From Kitasatospora phosalacinea (GTDB lineage Bacteria > Actinomycetota > Actinomycetes > Streptomycetales > Streptomycetaceae): a stretch of DNA of 11,704 nucleotides. The stretch is taken from assembly GCF_000717185.1 (NCBI RefSeq), contig NZ_JNYE01000150.1, forward strand, positions 1-11,704. Reading direction: 5' to 3'. Below, one piece after another: positions 1-5,957 of the stretch (within the stretch, counting starts at the first letter, position 1; every line of letters starts with the position of its first letter). The position numbers were made by a program, and so were the translations under genes. The notes beneath the pieces are model-generated. The model was not told the origin of the DNA. It did no database searches and saw only the letters and a program-made list of their open reading frames with translations.

Positions 1-108
1 AGCTCTTCGGTCGTCACAACCCGAATGCTGGACACCCTCCCTGCATGCCCGGAGCAGAACCAGCAAAGCCAGCAGACTTCGGAACTACTCGTCTAGCTGG
101 CGGCGATC

Positions 109-357
109 GTGCAGACCAACGGCGACGTGCTGTTCGTCCGGCACGACCTGTTCCCCTACGAAACGGCCGGCATGAGCCTCGTCGCGGCGAAGGTCTGCGG
201 CGACGTCGAACCCGGCACCCAGGCCGAGCTCGCCCAGGTCCCCGTCGACCGCAACGGGCTGCACATCTTTATCCGTGAGCGCTCCCCTGAGCTGGCCAAC
301 CCGTACGTGGCTCTGTACGAGCGAATGGGTTCTGGCTCACTTTCCGTGGAGGGGTGA
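109..357 (+). CDS. Unrecognised short protein, possibly a 3' gene fragment
   Basis: An 82-residue reading frame opens at GTG 109 and ends at TGA 355-357. I do not recognise its family. The first two thirds have strong G/C third positions and look truly coding (segment NGDVLFVRHDLFPYETAG near the start). The last 15 codons are less biased. No convincing Shine-Dalgarno precedes the GTG. The same frame continues upstream only to an in-frame TAG at 94-96, and the four codons after that TAG (LAAI) blend smoothly into the protein. This suggests that the upstream part of a longer gene was lost or stopped. It ends 46 bases before the left end of a decayed IS3 element. No signal peptide, membrane segment or catalytic motif is visible. 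It could be a genuine small protein or a remnant. Confidence 0.4.
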   Translation: MQTNGDVLFVRHDLFPYETAGMSLVAAKVCGDVEPGTQAELAQVPVDRNGLHIFIRERSPELANPYVALYERMGSGSLSVEG

Positions 358-385
358 CTGACCGTAGTCTCTTGTGATCGCGACA

Positions 386-402
386 CTGGCCGGTAGGGCC
401 AG
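386..402. other. Small perfect hairpin beside the IS left end
   Basis: CTGGCC at 386-391 pairs with GGCCAG at 397-402 around the loop GGTAG. It lies 28 bases after the stop of the short upstream reading frame and directly next to the proposed IS left end at 404. It could serve as a weak terminator for the upstream frame. No T-tract follows, which is usual in this GC range. Confidence 0.35.
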
Positions 403-403
403 C

Positions 404-429
404 TGATGTGCCCCGGGGTTGGAGGAGTC
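404..429 (+). repeat. IS3 left terminal inverted repeat (degenerate)
   Basis: It starts TGATGTGCCCCGGGG. It matches the reverse complement of 1382-1407 at 17 of 26 positions and lies about 45 bases upstream of the orfA-like start, a normal distance for this family. Confidence 0.5.
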
Positions 430-473
430 GTCTTGCAGGACAGGAGACATTCCGATGAACCAGGGAGGCGGGT

Positions 474-1340
474 GTGCACGGTAGTTGGCCGCCGGAGTTC
501 CGCCGCGAGGTCCTTGAGCTGATCGACGCCGGACGGCCGGTCGAGCAGGTCGCGGCCGACCTCGGGAGCAGCGGTCAGACCGGGTGCGTCCGGCGGCGTC
601 AGCGGCTGGTCGGCACAGGAGTGCTGCCCGGGAAGACGAGCACCGCGAACGAGGAACTGGCGGCGGCCCGCCGCAGGACCGCCGAGTTGGAGAGCGGACT
701 CGCCATTCACCGACGTGCTGTCGAGCTGCTGGTGCAGCGCGCCGGGACCAAGGGGCTGCCCGGCAGCCGGCGCCGTCGGCCCCGGCACGAGACGCCCACC
801 TCCGCAGACCTGGTCGAGCGGCAGTTCACTCGCAGCAGTCGTGACCAGCTGCGGGTCACCGGCATCACCGGGCACCCCACACGCGAGGGCAAGGTCTGCT
901 GCGCGGTCGTACCGGACGCCTTCTCCCGACGCGTGGCCGGCTGGTCCACCGACTCCACCCAGACCGCGGCCCCGGTCACCGACGCACTGTCGACGGCCGT
1001 AGGAAACCGCCGCCCGCCGGCAGGAACGGTCACCCATGCGGACCACGGGACGCAATTCACGTCCTGGTCCTTCACACGGCAGGCCCAGGAACCCGGCCCG
1101 GTCCCCTCGATGGGCTCTGTCGGCGACCGCTGCGACAACGCCGTGACCGAGCCCTCCTGGGAACGCTTGCAGAGCGAACTCCTCAACCGAAAGCGCCGGC
1201 GCACCCGACTGGAGTCGGCCCACGCGATCCTCGAACACCCGGAGATCTCCCACAACCGCCAGCGCCGCCACTCCGCGCTCGGCATGCTGACACCGATCGA
1301 GTCCGAGAACACAGTCCCAACAGCCCTACCAGCAGCCTGG
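474..1340 (+). pseudogene. IS3-family transposase, orfA-orfB deletion fusion, inactive
   Basis: The frame starts at GTG 474, preceded by GGAGG. Residues about 5-45 match the orfA helix-turn-helix region (PPEFRREVLELIDAGRPVEQ) and residues 60-86 the orfA coiled coil (ELAAARRRTAELESGLAIHR). Without a frameshift it then enters the middle of orfB (QRAGTKGLPGS), the RNase H-like DDE integrase core. The normal orfA end, slippage site and orfB N-terminus are missing. In the core, D190 (HADHGTQF) and E226 (NAVTEPSW) keep the D-35-E spacing. The first aspartate, usually in VTDITEHPT, is G130 (VTGITGHPT; codon GGC at 861-863). Codon 289 is TGG (1338-1340), where I recall relatives having a stop, so the open frame runs on meaninglessly into DNA antisense to the esterase. 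Catalytic loss and truncation make it a pseudogene despite the open frame. Confidence 0.8.
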
Positions 1341-1381
1341 AACCACGCAACACGACTCCACAGGACCCGGGACACATCAGG

Positions 1382-1407
1382 GTCTCCACTGAACACGGGG
1401 CGGTTCA
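1382..1407 (-). repeat. IS3 right terminal inverted repeat
   Basis: Read on the minus strand from 1407 it begins TGAACCGCCCCGTGTTCAGT, closer to the family form than the left end. It follows the transposase homology by about 45 bases, as expected for a right end. Confidence 0.6.
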
Positions 1408-1409
1408 CC

Positions 1410-1424
1410 CCCGGCTGCACCGGG
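1410..1424 (-). terminator. Weak hairpin downstream of the esterase
   Basis: CCCGG, a five-base loop, then CCGGG lies 49 bases past the esterase stop on its transcript, just outside the IS right end. The stem is short and no T-tract follows, so its role is uncertain. Confidence 0.25.
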
Positions 1425-1452
1425 CCCGCGCGTCGCGCCCCACCCCCGCCCC

Positions 1453-1484
1453 CGCTACGTCCGCGCCCTCCGCTACGTCCGCGC
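1453..1484. repeat. 18-bp-period duplication across the esterase stop
   Basis: The 14 bases CGCTACGTCCGCGC occur at 1453-1466 and again at 1471-1484. The period is 18 bases, and each copy carries an in-frame TAG for the minus-strand esterase. The inner copy is the functional stop and the outer copy is a second stop six codons later. Confidence 0.6.
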
Positions 1485-2456
1485 GCCGAGTGCCGCCATC
1501 GCGTCCGGCAGGACGCGCCGCCAGAACCCGTCGGTGTGCTCGCCGCGCGGGAAGGACGTCCGGACGCCGGGCGCGGCGGCCAGGCGGCGCGCGGCGGGGC
1601 AGAAGGGGTCCTCGGTGCCGCACCAGAGGGCGGTGCGGCCGACCGCGGCGACCGCGTCGAGGTGCAGCAGGGGTTCGTGCCCGCGCCAGTCGGCCTCGTC
1701 GCGGTAGGCGTCGACGGTGCGGGCGTCGGCCCAGCTGCGGAACAGCGCGGGGCTGAGCAGCGCGACCGCGGCCAGCTCCCCCGGTCGGGCCCGGGCGTAC
1801 TGGAGCACGCCGGAGCCGCCCATCGAGATGCCCAGCGCCCGGGTCGGTCCGGGCATCGCACGGTCGGCGAGCCAGCGGGGCAGTTCGGCCGTGAGCATCG
1901 CCATCGGGTCGTCGCCGGGGGTGCGGGCGTGCCAGTACGTGGCGGCGCCGCCGTCGACGGCGACCACCCGGAACGGCGGGGTGCCGGAGGCGACGGCGGC
2001 GGCCAGGAGCTGTGCGGTGCCGAGCCGGGTGAAGGTGGCCGCGTCGCCGTCGCGCCCGTGCAGGGCCAGGCAGACCGGCAGGTCGTCGCCGTGCTCGCCG
2101 GGCGGGTCGAACACCACCAGCCGGACGTCGCGTCCCCGGGCGGCGGAGCGCACCGTCCCGGTGCGGACCGGCCCGGCCGCGACCTGCGGCACCGTGCCGT
2201 CCTCCCCGGTCATCCCCAGCAGGCGCCGCAGCCGGGCCCCGCCGGGGAGCACGTCCCGGACCGCCGCCCCGCCGACCGCCCCCGCCCCGAGCGCGGCCGC
2301 CGCCAGCGCACCGAGCAGTCGCCGCCGCCCGACGCCCTGCCGCTCGTCCCGCCCCGCCGCCGCTGCTGCCGCCGCTGCTGCCGCGGCCGGCGCCGCGTCA
2401 GCTCCCGCGCCCTCCGTACCGACCTGCACCTTCGCCCCGTCCCGCCGCCCTCGCAC
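1473..2456 (-). CDS. Alpha/beta-hydrolase esterase, probably exported
   Basis: A serine hydrolase of the putative-esterase type (esterase D / PHB-depolymerase-like fold). Numbering from the longest frame (GTG 2519, 348 residues), the nucleophile is S232 in GISMGGSG, the likely acid is D304 in CGTEDPFCP and the likely histidine is H328 in GEHTDGFW. An oxyanion-type LALHGRDGD motif lies near 151-159. Residues 65-87 (GRRRLLGALAAAALGAG) are a twin-arginine-like or anchor signal, so it probably acts outside the membrane. Eleven alanines (45-55) precede the signal. The start is unsettled. GTG 2456 has GGGAG nine bases upstream and is used here; GTG 2519 has no clear ribosome site and GTG 2429 is a further option. 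It lies 24-87 bases downstream of the rpe stop, on the same strand, and is probably co-transcribed with rpe. The natural substrate cannot be read from sequence. Confidence 0.8.
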   Translation of the reverse strand: MRGRRDGAKVQVGTEGAGADAAPAAAAAAAAAAAGRDERQGVGRRRLLGALAAAALGAGAVGGAAVRDVLPGGARLRRLLGMTGEDGTVPQVAAGPVRTGTVRSAARGRDVRLVVFDPPGEHGDDLPVCLALHGRDGDAATFTRLGTAQLLAAAVASGTPPFRVVAVDGGAATYWHARTPGDDPMAMLTAELPRWLADRAMPGPTRALGISMGGSGVLQYARARPGELAAVALLSPALFRSWADARTVDAYRDEADWRGHEPLLHLDAVAAVGRTALWCGTEDPFCPAARRLAAAPGVRTSFPRGEHTDGFWRRVLPDAMAALGART

Positions 2457-2543
2457 CCGGACGGACTCCCGGGCGTCTGACGGGACGCCGGAACGGCGCT
2501 TCGCGGTTGCCCGCTGCACGGTTGCCCGGCCCCGAGCCCGCCC

Positions 2544-3227
2544 TCAGTGCTTGCAGGCCCACCAGGCGTCCGCGCTCGCCGCCTCCGCCCGGGCCCGCAG
2601 CGCGCGGACGGCCTCCGCGGGGTCCGCGGCGCCGTACACCGCGGAGCCCGCCACGAACACGTCCGCACCGGCCTCGGCGCAGAGCTCGATGGTGGAGGCG
2701 GCGACGCCGCCGTCGACCTGGAGCCACAGGTCGAGGCCGTGCTTGTCGATCAGCTGCCGGGTGCGGCGGATCTTGGGGAGCATGATGTCGAGGAACGCCT
2801 GGCCGCCGAAGCCGGGTTCGACCGTCATGATCAGCACCATGTCGAGCTCGGGCAGCAGGTCCTCGTACGGCTCGATCGGCGTGGCGGGGCGCAGCGCCAT
2901 CGCGGCGCGGGCGCCCTTGGCGCGGATCTCCCGGGCGAGGCGGACGGGGGCGGCCGCGGCCTCGACGTGGAAGGTGACGGACCCGGCCCCGGCCTCGACG
3001 TACTGCGGGGCCCAGCGGTCGGGCTGTTCGATCATCAGGTGGCAGTCGAGGGGGGTGTCGGTGGCGCGGGCCAGCGACTCGACGACCGGGACGCCCAGCG
3101 TGAGGTTGGGGACGAAGTGGTTGTCCATCACGTCGACGTGCAGCCAGTCCGCGCCGCGCACGGCCTCGGCCTCGTCGGCGAGGCGGGCGAAGTCCGCGGA
3201 CAGGATGCTGGGGTTGATCTGCGCCAT
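2544..3227 (-). CDS. rpe: Ribulose-phosphate 3-epimerase
   Basis: Interconverts D-ribulose 5-phosphate and D-xylulose 5-phosphate in the pentose phosphate pathway, in the cytoplasm. The 227-residue TIM barrel has the family length and all hallmarks: NPSILSADF at the N-terminus (S7), the signature [14 protein letters not shown] with metal ligands H30 and D32, DCHLMI with H63, the phosphate-binding region [10 protein letters not shown] at 134-143, and VDGG with D172. The ATG at 3225-3227 is chosen because conserved family sequence begins there; a GAAGG lies about 10 bases upstream. The open frame extends further upstream, but that part is not homologous. The esterase follows on the same strand. 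In many actinobacteria rpe lies close to rsmB; here about 4.6 kb of other genes separates them. Confidence 0.97.
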   Translation of the reverse strand: MAQINPSILSADFARLADEAEAVRGADWLHVDVMDNHFVPNLTLGVPVVESLARATDTPLDCHLMIEQPDRWAPQYVEAGAGSVTFHVEAAAAPVRLAREIRAKGARAAMALRPATPIEPYEDLLPELDMVLIMTVEPGFGGQAFLDIMLPKIRRTRQLIDKHGLDLWLQVDGGVAASTIELCAEAGADVFVAGSAVYGAADPAEAVRALRARAEAASADAWWACKH

Positions 3228-3381
3228 GGCGAGGGTACCTTCACGACTCGGTGCGGGCGGCCGGTGCGACCGCTGGTGACCATCATCCCCCGCGGGCCCC
3301 GGCCCTTCCCCGCCTCCCCCGCGCAGCACACCCGGCATGCCCGCAGCAAGCGTCCGGAGCCCGTTCCGGCCCGCCCCGCCG

Positions 3382-3406
3382 AAGTGTTCACACGCCCGAA
3401 ACACTT
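3382..3406. promoter_or_regulatory. AT-rich inverted repeat in the divergent rpe / SCO6745-type spacer
   Basis: AAGTGTT (3382-3388) and AACACTT (3400-3406) form a perfect inverted repeat with an 11-base spacer and half-sites 18 bases apart, suited to a dimeric regulator. It lies 83 bases upstream of the ATG at 3490 and 154 bases from the rpe start, in the most AT-rich patch of the 262-base spacer. A weak -10-like CAGGCT (3434-3439) follows on the plus strand. The regulator is unknown and no binding is demonstrated. The rest of the spacer is GC-rich with nothing else I can support. Confidence 0.4.
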
Positions 3407-3489
3407 TCCCTTCCCGGTGCCGTCCCGCTCTGGCAGGCTCCCAGGGCAAGCGGAACCGCGCTGCTCGACCCTCACCGAAAGGCGTTCCG

Positions 3490-4344
3490 ATGACCCAGGT
3501 CGTCCACCCCGCCCGTGCCCTCTGGTGGCTGTTCGAACCCGTCCACGCACTCACCTACTTCTCCCCCGAGGCCCGGGCCGCGTACGAGGCGGCGGGGCTG
3601 CGCGGGTACTGGCGCGGGTACTTCGGCGGGCGTTCGGCCCCGCTGGGCGCCGTGGACGCCGCGCCGGTGGTCGCCGCGTTCTTCAACTTCGCGCCGCAGA
3701 TGGTCGAGCGGGCGCTGCCGGGGCTCTGGTCGCTGGCGAGCCCGGAGCGGGCGCTGGAGGCCCGGGTCGCGGGGGCGACGGGCGCGCTGCAGCGCGTCCT
3801 GGCCGACGTGAAGCCGGACGTGGTCGACCGTTCGGTGGAACTGCTGGAGCGCGCCGTCGACGGCCTGGACTGTTGTGGGCGCGTGCTGGCCGCCGCGAAC
3901 GCCGACCTCCCCCGCCCCGACGAGCGCCTGGCCCGCCTGTGGCAGGCCACCACCGTGCTGCGCGAGCACCGCGGCGACGGCCACGTCGCCGCCCTGGTCG
4001 CCGAGGGCCTCGACGGCTGCGAGGCCCTCGTGGTCCGCTGCGCCCTCGACACCCGCCGCGAGACGCTGCAGCCGCACCGCGGCTGGAGCGACACCGAGTG
4101 GGACGAGGCCACCGCCCGCCTGGTCGAACGCCAGTGGCTGGCCCCGGACGGCTCGCTGACCCTCGCGGGCCGCCGCCGCCACCTCGCCCTGGAGGCCGCC
4201 ACCGACCTCGCCGCCTCCCGGGTCTGGACCCACTTCCACCGCTCCGAGCTCGACGAACTCGTCACCGCCCTGCGCCCGATCTCCGCCGCCTGCCGCGCCG
4301 ACCTCCCCCCGAGCACCCCCATCGGCCTCCCCAACGCGGCCTGA
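3490..4344 (+). CDS. SCO6745-family protein (HTH_67-type), function unknown
   Basis: A 284-residue soluble, mostly helical protein of the Streptomyces SCO6745 family. The recognisable N-terminal block is [20 protein letters not shown] followed by the [15 protein letters not shown] region. Residues around 195-240 ([20 protein letters not shown], then [14 protein letters not shown]) resemble a winged-helix tail, so nucleic-acid binding is possible but unproven. ATG 3490 is chosen over an upstream ATG at 3337 because GAAAGG lies seven bases before it and family homology starts there. No signal peptide or membrane segment is seen. Transcribed divergently from rpe and convergently with the C39-like gene. 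Family members are common and often multicopy in streptomycetes, and their biochemical role is not established to my knowledge. Confidence 0.85.
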   Translation: MTQVVHPARALWWLFEPVHALTYFSPEARAAYEAAGLRGYWRGYFGGRSAPLGAVDAAPVVAAFFNFAPQMVERALPGLWSLASPERALEARVAGATGALQRVLADVKPDVVDRSVELLERAVDGLDCCGRVLAAANADLPRPDERLARLWQATTVLREHRGDGHVAALVAEGLDGCEALVVRCALDTRRETLQPHRGWSDTEWDEATARLVERQWLAPDGSLTLAGRRRHLALEAATDLAASRVWTHFHRSELDELVTALRPISAACRADLPPSTPIGLPNAA

Positions 4345-4350
4345 CCCCCG

Positions 4351-4401
4351 CCCCCGCCCGTGCGACGGCGGCCTGACGCCCCCGCCCGTGCAACGGCGGC
4401 C
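4351..4401. repeat. Tandem 23-bp repeat in a convergent 3' spacer
   Basis: Two copies at 4351-4373 and 4379-4401 (period 28) differ at one base (G at 4364, A at 4392). Each runs CCCCCGCCCGTGC, then ACGGCGGCC after the variable base. The copies fill most of the 71 bases between two convergent stop codons and look like a local duplication. Confidence 0.6.
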
Positions 4402-4433
4402 GGCCCGCCCCTGCCTCAGTACGGGGGCGGGCC
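4402..4433. terminator. Bidirectional hairpin over the C39 stop codon
   Basis: GGCCCGCCCC (4402-4411) pairs perfectly with GGGGCGGGCC (4424-4433) across a 12-base loop. The loop contains the TGA of the minus-strand C39 gene (4416-4418), so the stem uses that gene's last codons. It can end transcripts from both convergent genes. Confidence 0.55.
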
Positions 4434-5066
4434 CAGCACGATGCCGCGGCCGGAGTAGAAGCGGTCGAGGTCGCCCCAGGGGACGCGGGCGGCCTGCTGG
4501 GAGCCGTCGGGGAAACCGGACGGGTTGTGGATCAGCAGCGCCTCGTCGTCCGCACCCACCGCCAGCACCAGGTGGCCGCCGGTGCGCGGCACTTCGGGCG
4601 CCAGGGTGCGGATGCCGGGGTGCACGGAGAGCATCGGGAGCCTGCCCCCGGCGAGTTCGGCGACGATCCGCTCGGCGGGCAGCTGGGCGACGGCCTCGGC
4701 GTGCAGTCCCCAGCGGGTGCGGGCGTACGCGGCGAACGGGGCGTGGATCAGCCCGTCGAGCCGCCCGTCGGGGTGCCGGACGTACGCACCGGCCCGCTGG
4801 CACTCCTCGGCGAGGCGGACGGCCGCGGGGGCGACGCCCCACCAGTGGTCGAGCACCATCCGCAGGCAGGCCATCCCGCACAGCCTCCAGGACCAGTACT
4901 CGTACTCCTCCTCGTCGGCGGCGCCGGAGCGCTCCCACAGCGGGTCGTCGGCGGCCCGCAGCGTGCCGTCCAGGATGTCGGGCACGAGTGCGGGCGACTC
5001 CCACTGGGAGTAGTAGGGCACCTGGTGGTTGATCGGCTTCACCCGGTCATCCTGACGTACTTTCAT
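4416..5066 (-). CDS. C39-like cysteine peptidase-fold protein
   Basis: A 216-residue protein of the Peptidase_C39_2 / C39-like (papain-fold) type. The likely nucleophile is C63 in WRLCGMACLRMVLDHW, the histidine is H165 in RTGGHLVLAVGAD and the third residue N181 in LIHNPSGFPDG. The usual oxyanion glutamine about six residues before the cysteine is not evident, because the stretch reads EYWSWRLC. There is no signal peptide, ABC-transporter domain or membrane segment, so it is probably cytoplasmic and is not a classical bacteriocin-exporter C39. The start at ATG 5066 is well supported by AGGAGA six bases upstream; the open frame extends far upstream but is antisense to other genes. It is divergent from a lipoprotein gene with a palindrome in the 99-base gap and convergent with the SCO6745-type gene. 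The substrate is unknown; it could be a peptidase, a transglutaminase-like enzyme or an inactive relative. Confidence 0.82.
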   Translation of the reverse strand: MKVRQDDRVKPINHQVPYYSQWESPALVPDILDGTLRAADDPLWERSGAADEEEYEYWSWRLCGMACLRMVLDHWWGVAPAAVRLAEECQRAGAYVRHPDGRLDGLIHAPFAAYARTRWGLHAEAVAQLPAERIVAELAGGRLPMLSVHPGIRTLAPEVPRTGGHLVLAVGADDEALLIHNPSGFPDGSQQAARVPWGDLDRFYSGRGIVLGPPPY

Positions 5067-5103
5067 CCGGATCTCCTGGAGCGCCGTCCCCGACACCAGC
5101 AAC

Positions 5104-5117
5104 TTGAACACGTTCAA
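5104..5117. promoter_or_regulatory. Perfect palindromic operator candidate between C39 gene and lipoprotein gene
   Basis: TTGAAC-AC-GTTCAA is a perfect inverted repeat with two central bases, in an AT-rich patch midway between divergent starts at 5066 and 5166. On the minus strand a plausible promoter reads TTGGTA (5145-5140), 17 bases, then AAGAAT (5122-5117). The palindrome would then overlap the -10 and start point of the C39 gene, where a repressor would act. On the plus strand it is about 50 bases upstream of the lipoprotein start. It is not the actinobacterial LexA box, which has four bases between GAAC and GTTC. Confidence 0.5.
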
Positions 5118-5165
5118 TTCTTCTGGGAGGGTGAGCCCGTACCAAGACCGGAAGGACCCCGAACC

Positions 5166-5681
5166 GTGCGCCCCCGCCCCGCCGCCCCGCCCCTGCTCCT
5201 CGCCGCCCTGCTGCTGCCCCTGCTGGCCCTGCTGTCCGCCTGCGCCGGGCCGTACCAGTACGACGAGGGCACCGGGACGCACGGCGTGACCACCGCCGAG
5301 GCCTCCGGCGACTGGATCGGCGCGGACGGCACCCGGCTCTCCCTCCGGCCGGACGGCACCGCCCTGGTCGAGCACCTCGACGGCAAGGACTTCGACTTCG
5401 ACCAGGGCTGGCGCCTCTCCGGCACCGGCACCTGGGAGTTCGACGACCGGGAGTCCGGCCAGCAACTCGTCCTCGACCTCACCGCACGGACGTCCACCGA
5501 CACCCGCCCGGGCGCGACGGCCGCCCCCGCCACCGACCCCGGCCCGCCTCGCTCCCCGTACCGCTGGCGCTTCGAACTGGACCACGACAAGCAGGAGAAG
5601 CTCGTGCTGTTCTTCTTCTACGGCGACCCCGACGCGGGCAACACGAACGTCCTCCAGCGCCCCGCCCCCACCACCCCCTGA
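5166..5681 (+). CDS. Small secreted lipoprotein, function unknown
   Basis: A 171-residue lipoprotein. Residues 2-25 are a signal peptide with a short arginine-containing start and a Leu/Ala-rich core, ending in the lipobox LLSAC with the lipidated cysteine at C26. The mature part has a repetitive beta-rich pattern (GDWIGADGTRLSLRPDGTA, later GWRLSGTGTWEFDD), a proline/alanine/threonine stretch near 120-133, and a C-terminal strand region including KLVLFFFYGD. This resembles small beta-barrel lipoproteins common in streptomycetes, but I cannot name a family. GTG 5166 is the start because GGAAGGA lies nine bases upstream and the signal peptide begins at once. It is anchored outside the cell membrane. 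It is divergent from the C39-like gene and may share its operator. Confidence 0.8.
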   Translation: MRPRPAAPPLLLAALLLPLLALLSACAGPYQYDEGTGTHGVTTAEASGDWIGADGTRLSLRPDGTALVEHLDGKDFDFDQGWRLSGTGTWEFDDRESGQQLVLDLTARTSTDTRPGATAAPATDPGPPRSPYRWRFELDHDKQEKLVLFFFYGDPDAGNTNVLQRPAPTTP

Positions 5682-5957
5682 CCCCGCCCGGCTCCGCCCG
5701 CAGCGCGCCCCGGCCCTTCGCCGCGCACGAACACCGGCGTCCCGCCGATCGCCCGCCAACGGGTTCCCGCAGTATCGTCCGTCCCCGAAGCCCGTCCCCG
5801 CCCCCGCGATCGGAGCAGCCTTGGCCGCCGTCCGCCCCCGACCCGTCGACTCCCCGAACGCCCGGCTACGGCTGGACACCACGGCCGAACTCGCCGTACG
5901 ACACCGTCCCGTACGCCGCGCACCGGCTGGAGAAGGCGCCGTGACGGAGCTGACGCC
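5682..5957 (+). other. Spacer with a possible short leader frame or gene remnant
   Basis: This 276-base stretch has no confident gene. TTG 5821 with GGAG at 5812-5815 opens a 46-codon frame ending TGA 5959-5961, overlapping the GTG 5958 of the leucine-rich-repeat gene. Such overlap could couple translation. However, the +1 frame ending TGA 5942-5944 has the better G/C third-position pattern from about 5822 and encodes GYGWTPRPNSPYDTVPYAAH, but has no start codon. Either it is non-coding, or a short gene has suffered a frameshift. A -10-like TATCGT occurs at 5774-5779 without a good -35. Confidence 0.3.

Larger units (their letters stand above)
404..1407 (+). mobile_element. Decayed IS3-family insertion sequence
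   Basis: The element is delimited by imperfect terminal inverted repeats at 404-429 and 1382-1407. They match at 17 of 26 positions without gaps; both begin TGA and share a GCCCCG core and a GGAG block. The right end, reading towards its tip, has the GTCTCCACTGAAC...GGTTCA form I recall from actinobacterial IS3 elements. Between the ends is a single plus-strand transposase frame. At about 1.0 kb it is shorter than typical IS3 elements (about 1.2-1.5 kb), which fits an internal deletion. The three bases flanking each end (AGC left, CCC right) do not match, so no target duplication remains. This is an old, non-autonomous copy. Confidence 0.65.

Noticed and set aside
360..475. Bridge-RNA-type leader of an IS110-family element
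   Set aside because: The hairpin and GC-rich leader looked suggestive, but no IS110 recombinase follows and the segment fits an IS3 left end paired with 1382-1407.
404..1407. Functional, transposition-competent IS element
   Set aside because: The first catalytic aspartate is missing and the orfB N-terminus is deleted, so it could not move by its own transposase.
1341..2480. Extension of the plus-strand transposase frame to 668 codons
   Set aside because: Homology ends near 1340 and the IS ends at 1407. The rest is arginine/proline/glycine-rich sequence antisense to the esterase, kept open only by high GC.
2547..4376. Long plus-strand frame across the rpe region
   Set aside because: It is antisense to a firmly identified rpe and out of frame with the SCO6745-type gene; low-complexity composition marks it as a shadow.
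5104..5117. LexA/SOS box
   Set aside because: The actinobacterial box has GAAC and GTTC separated by four bases; here the gap is two, and neither neighbour is a DNA-repair gene.
4416..5681. Bacteriocin or lanthipeptide export/maturation locus based on the C39 domain
   Set aside because: There is no ABC transporter, precursor peptide with a GG leader, or modification enzyme nearby, and the C39-like protein has no transporter domains.
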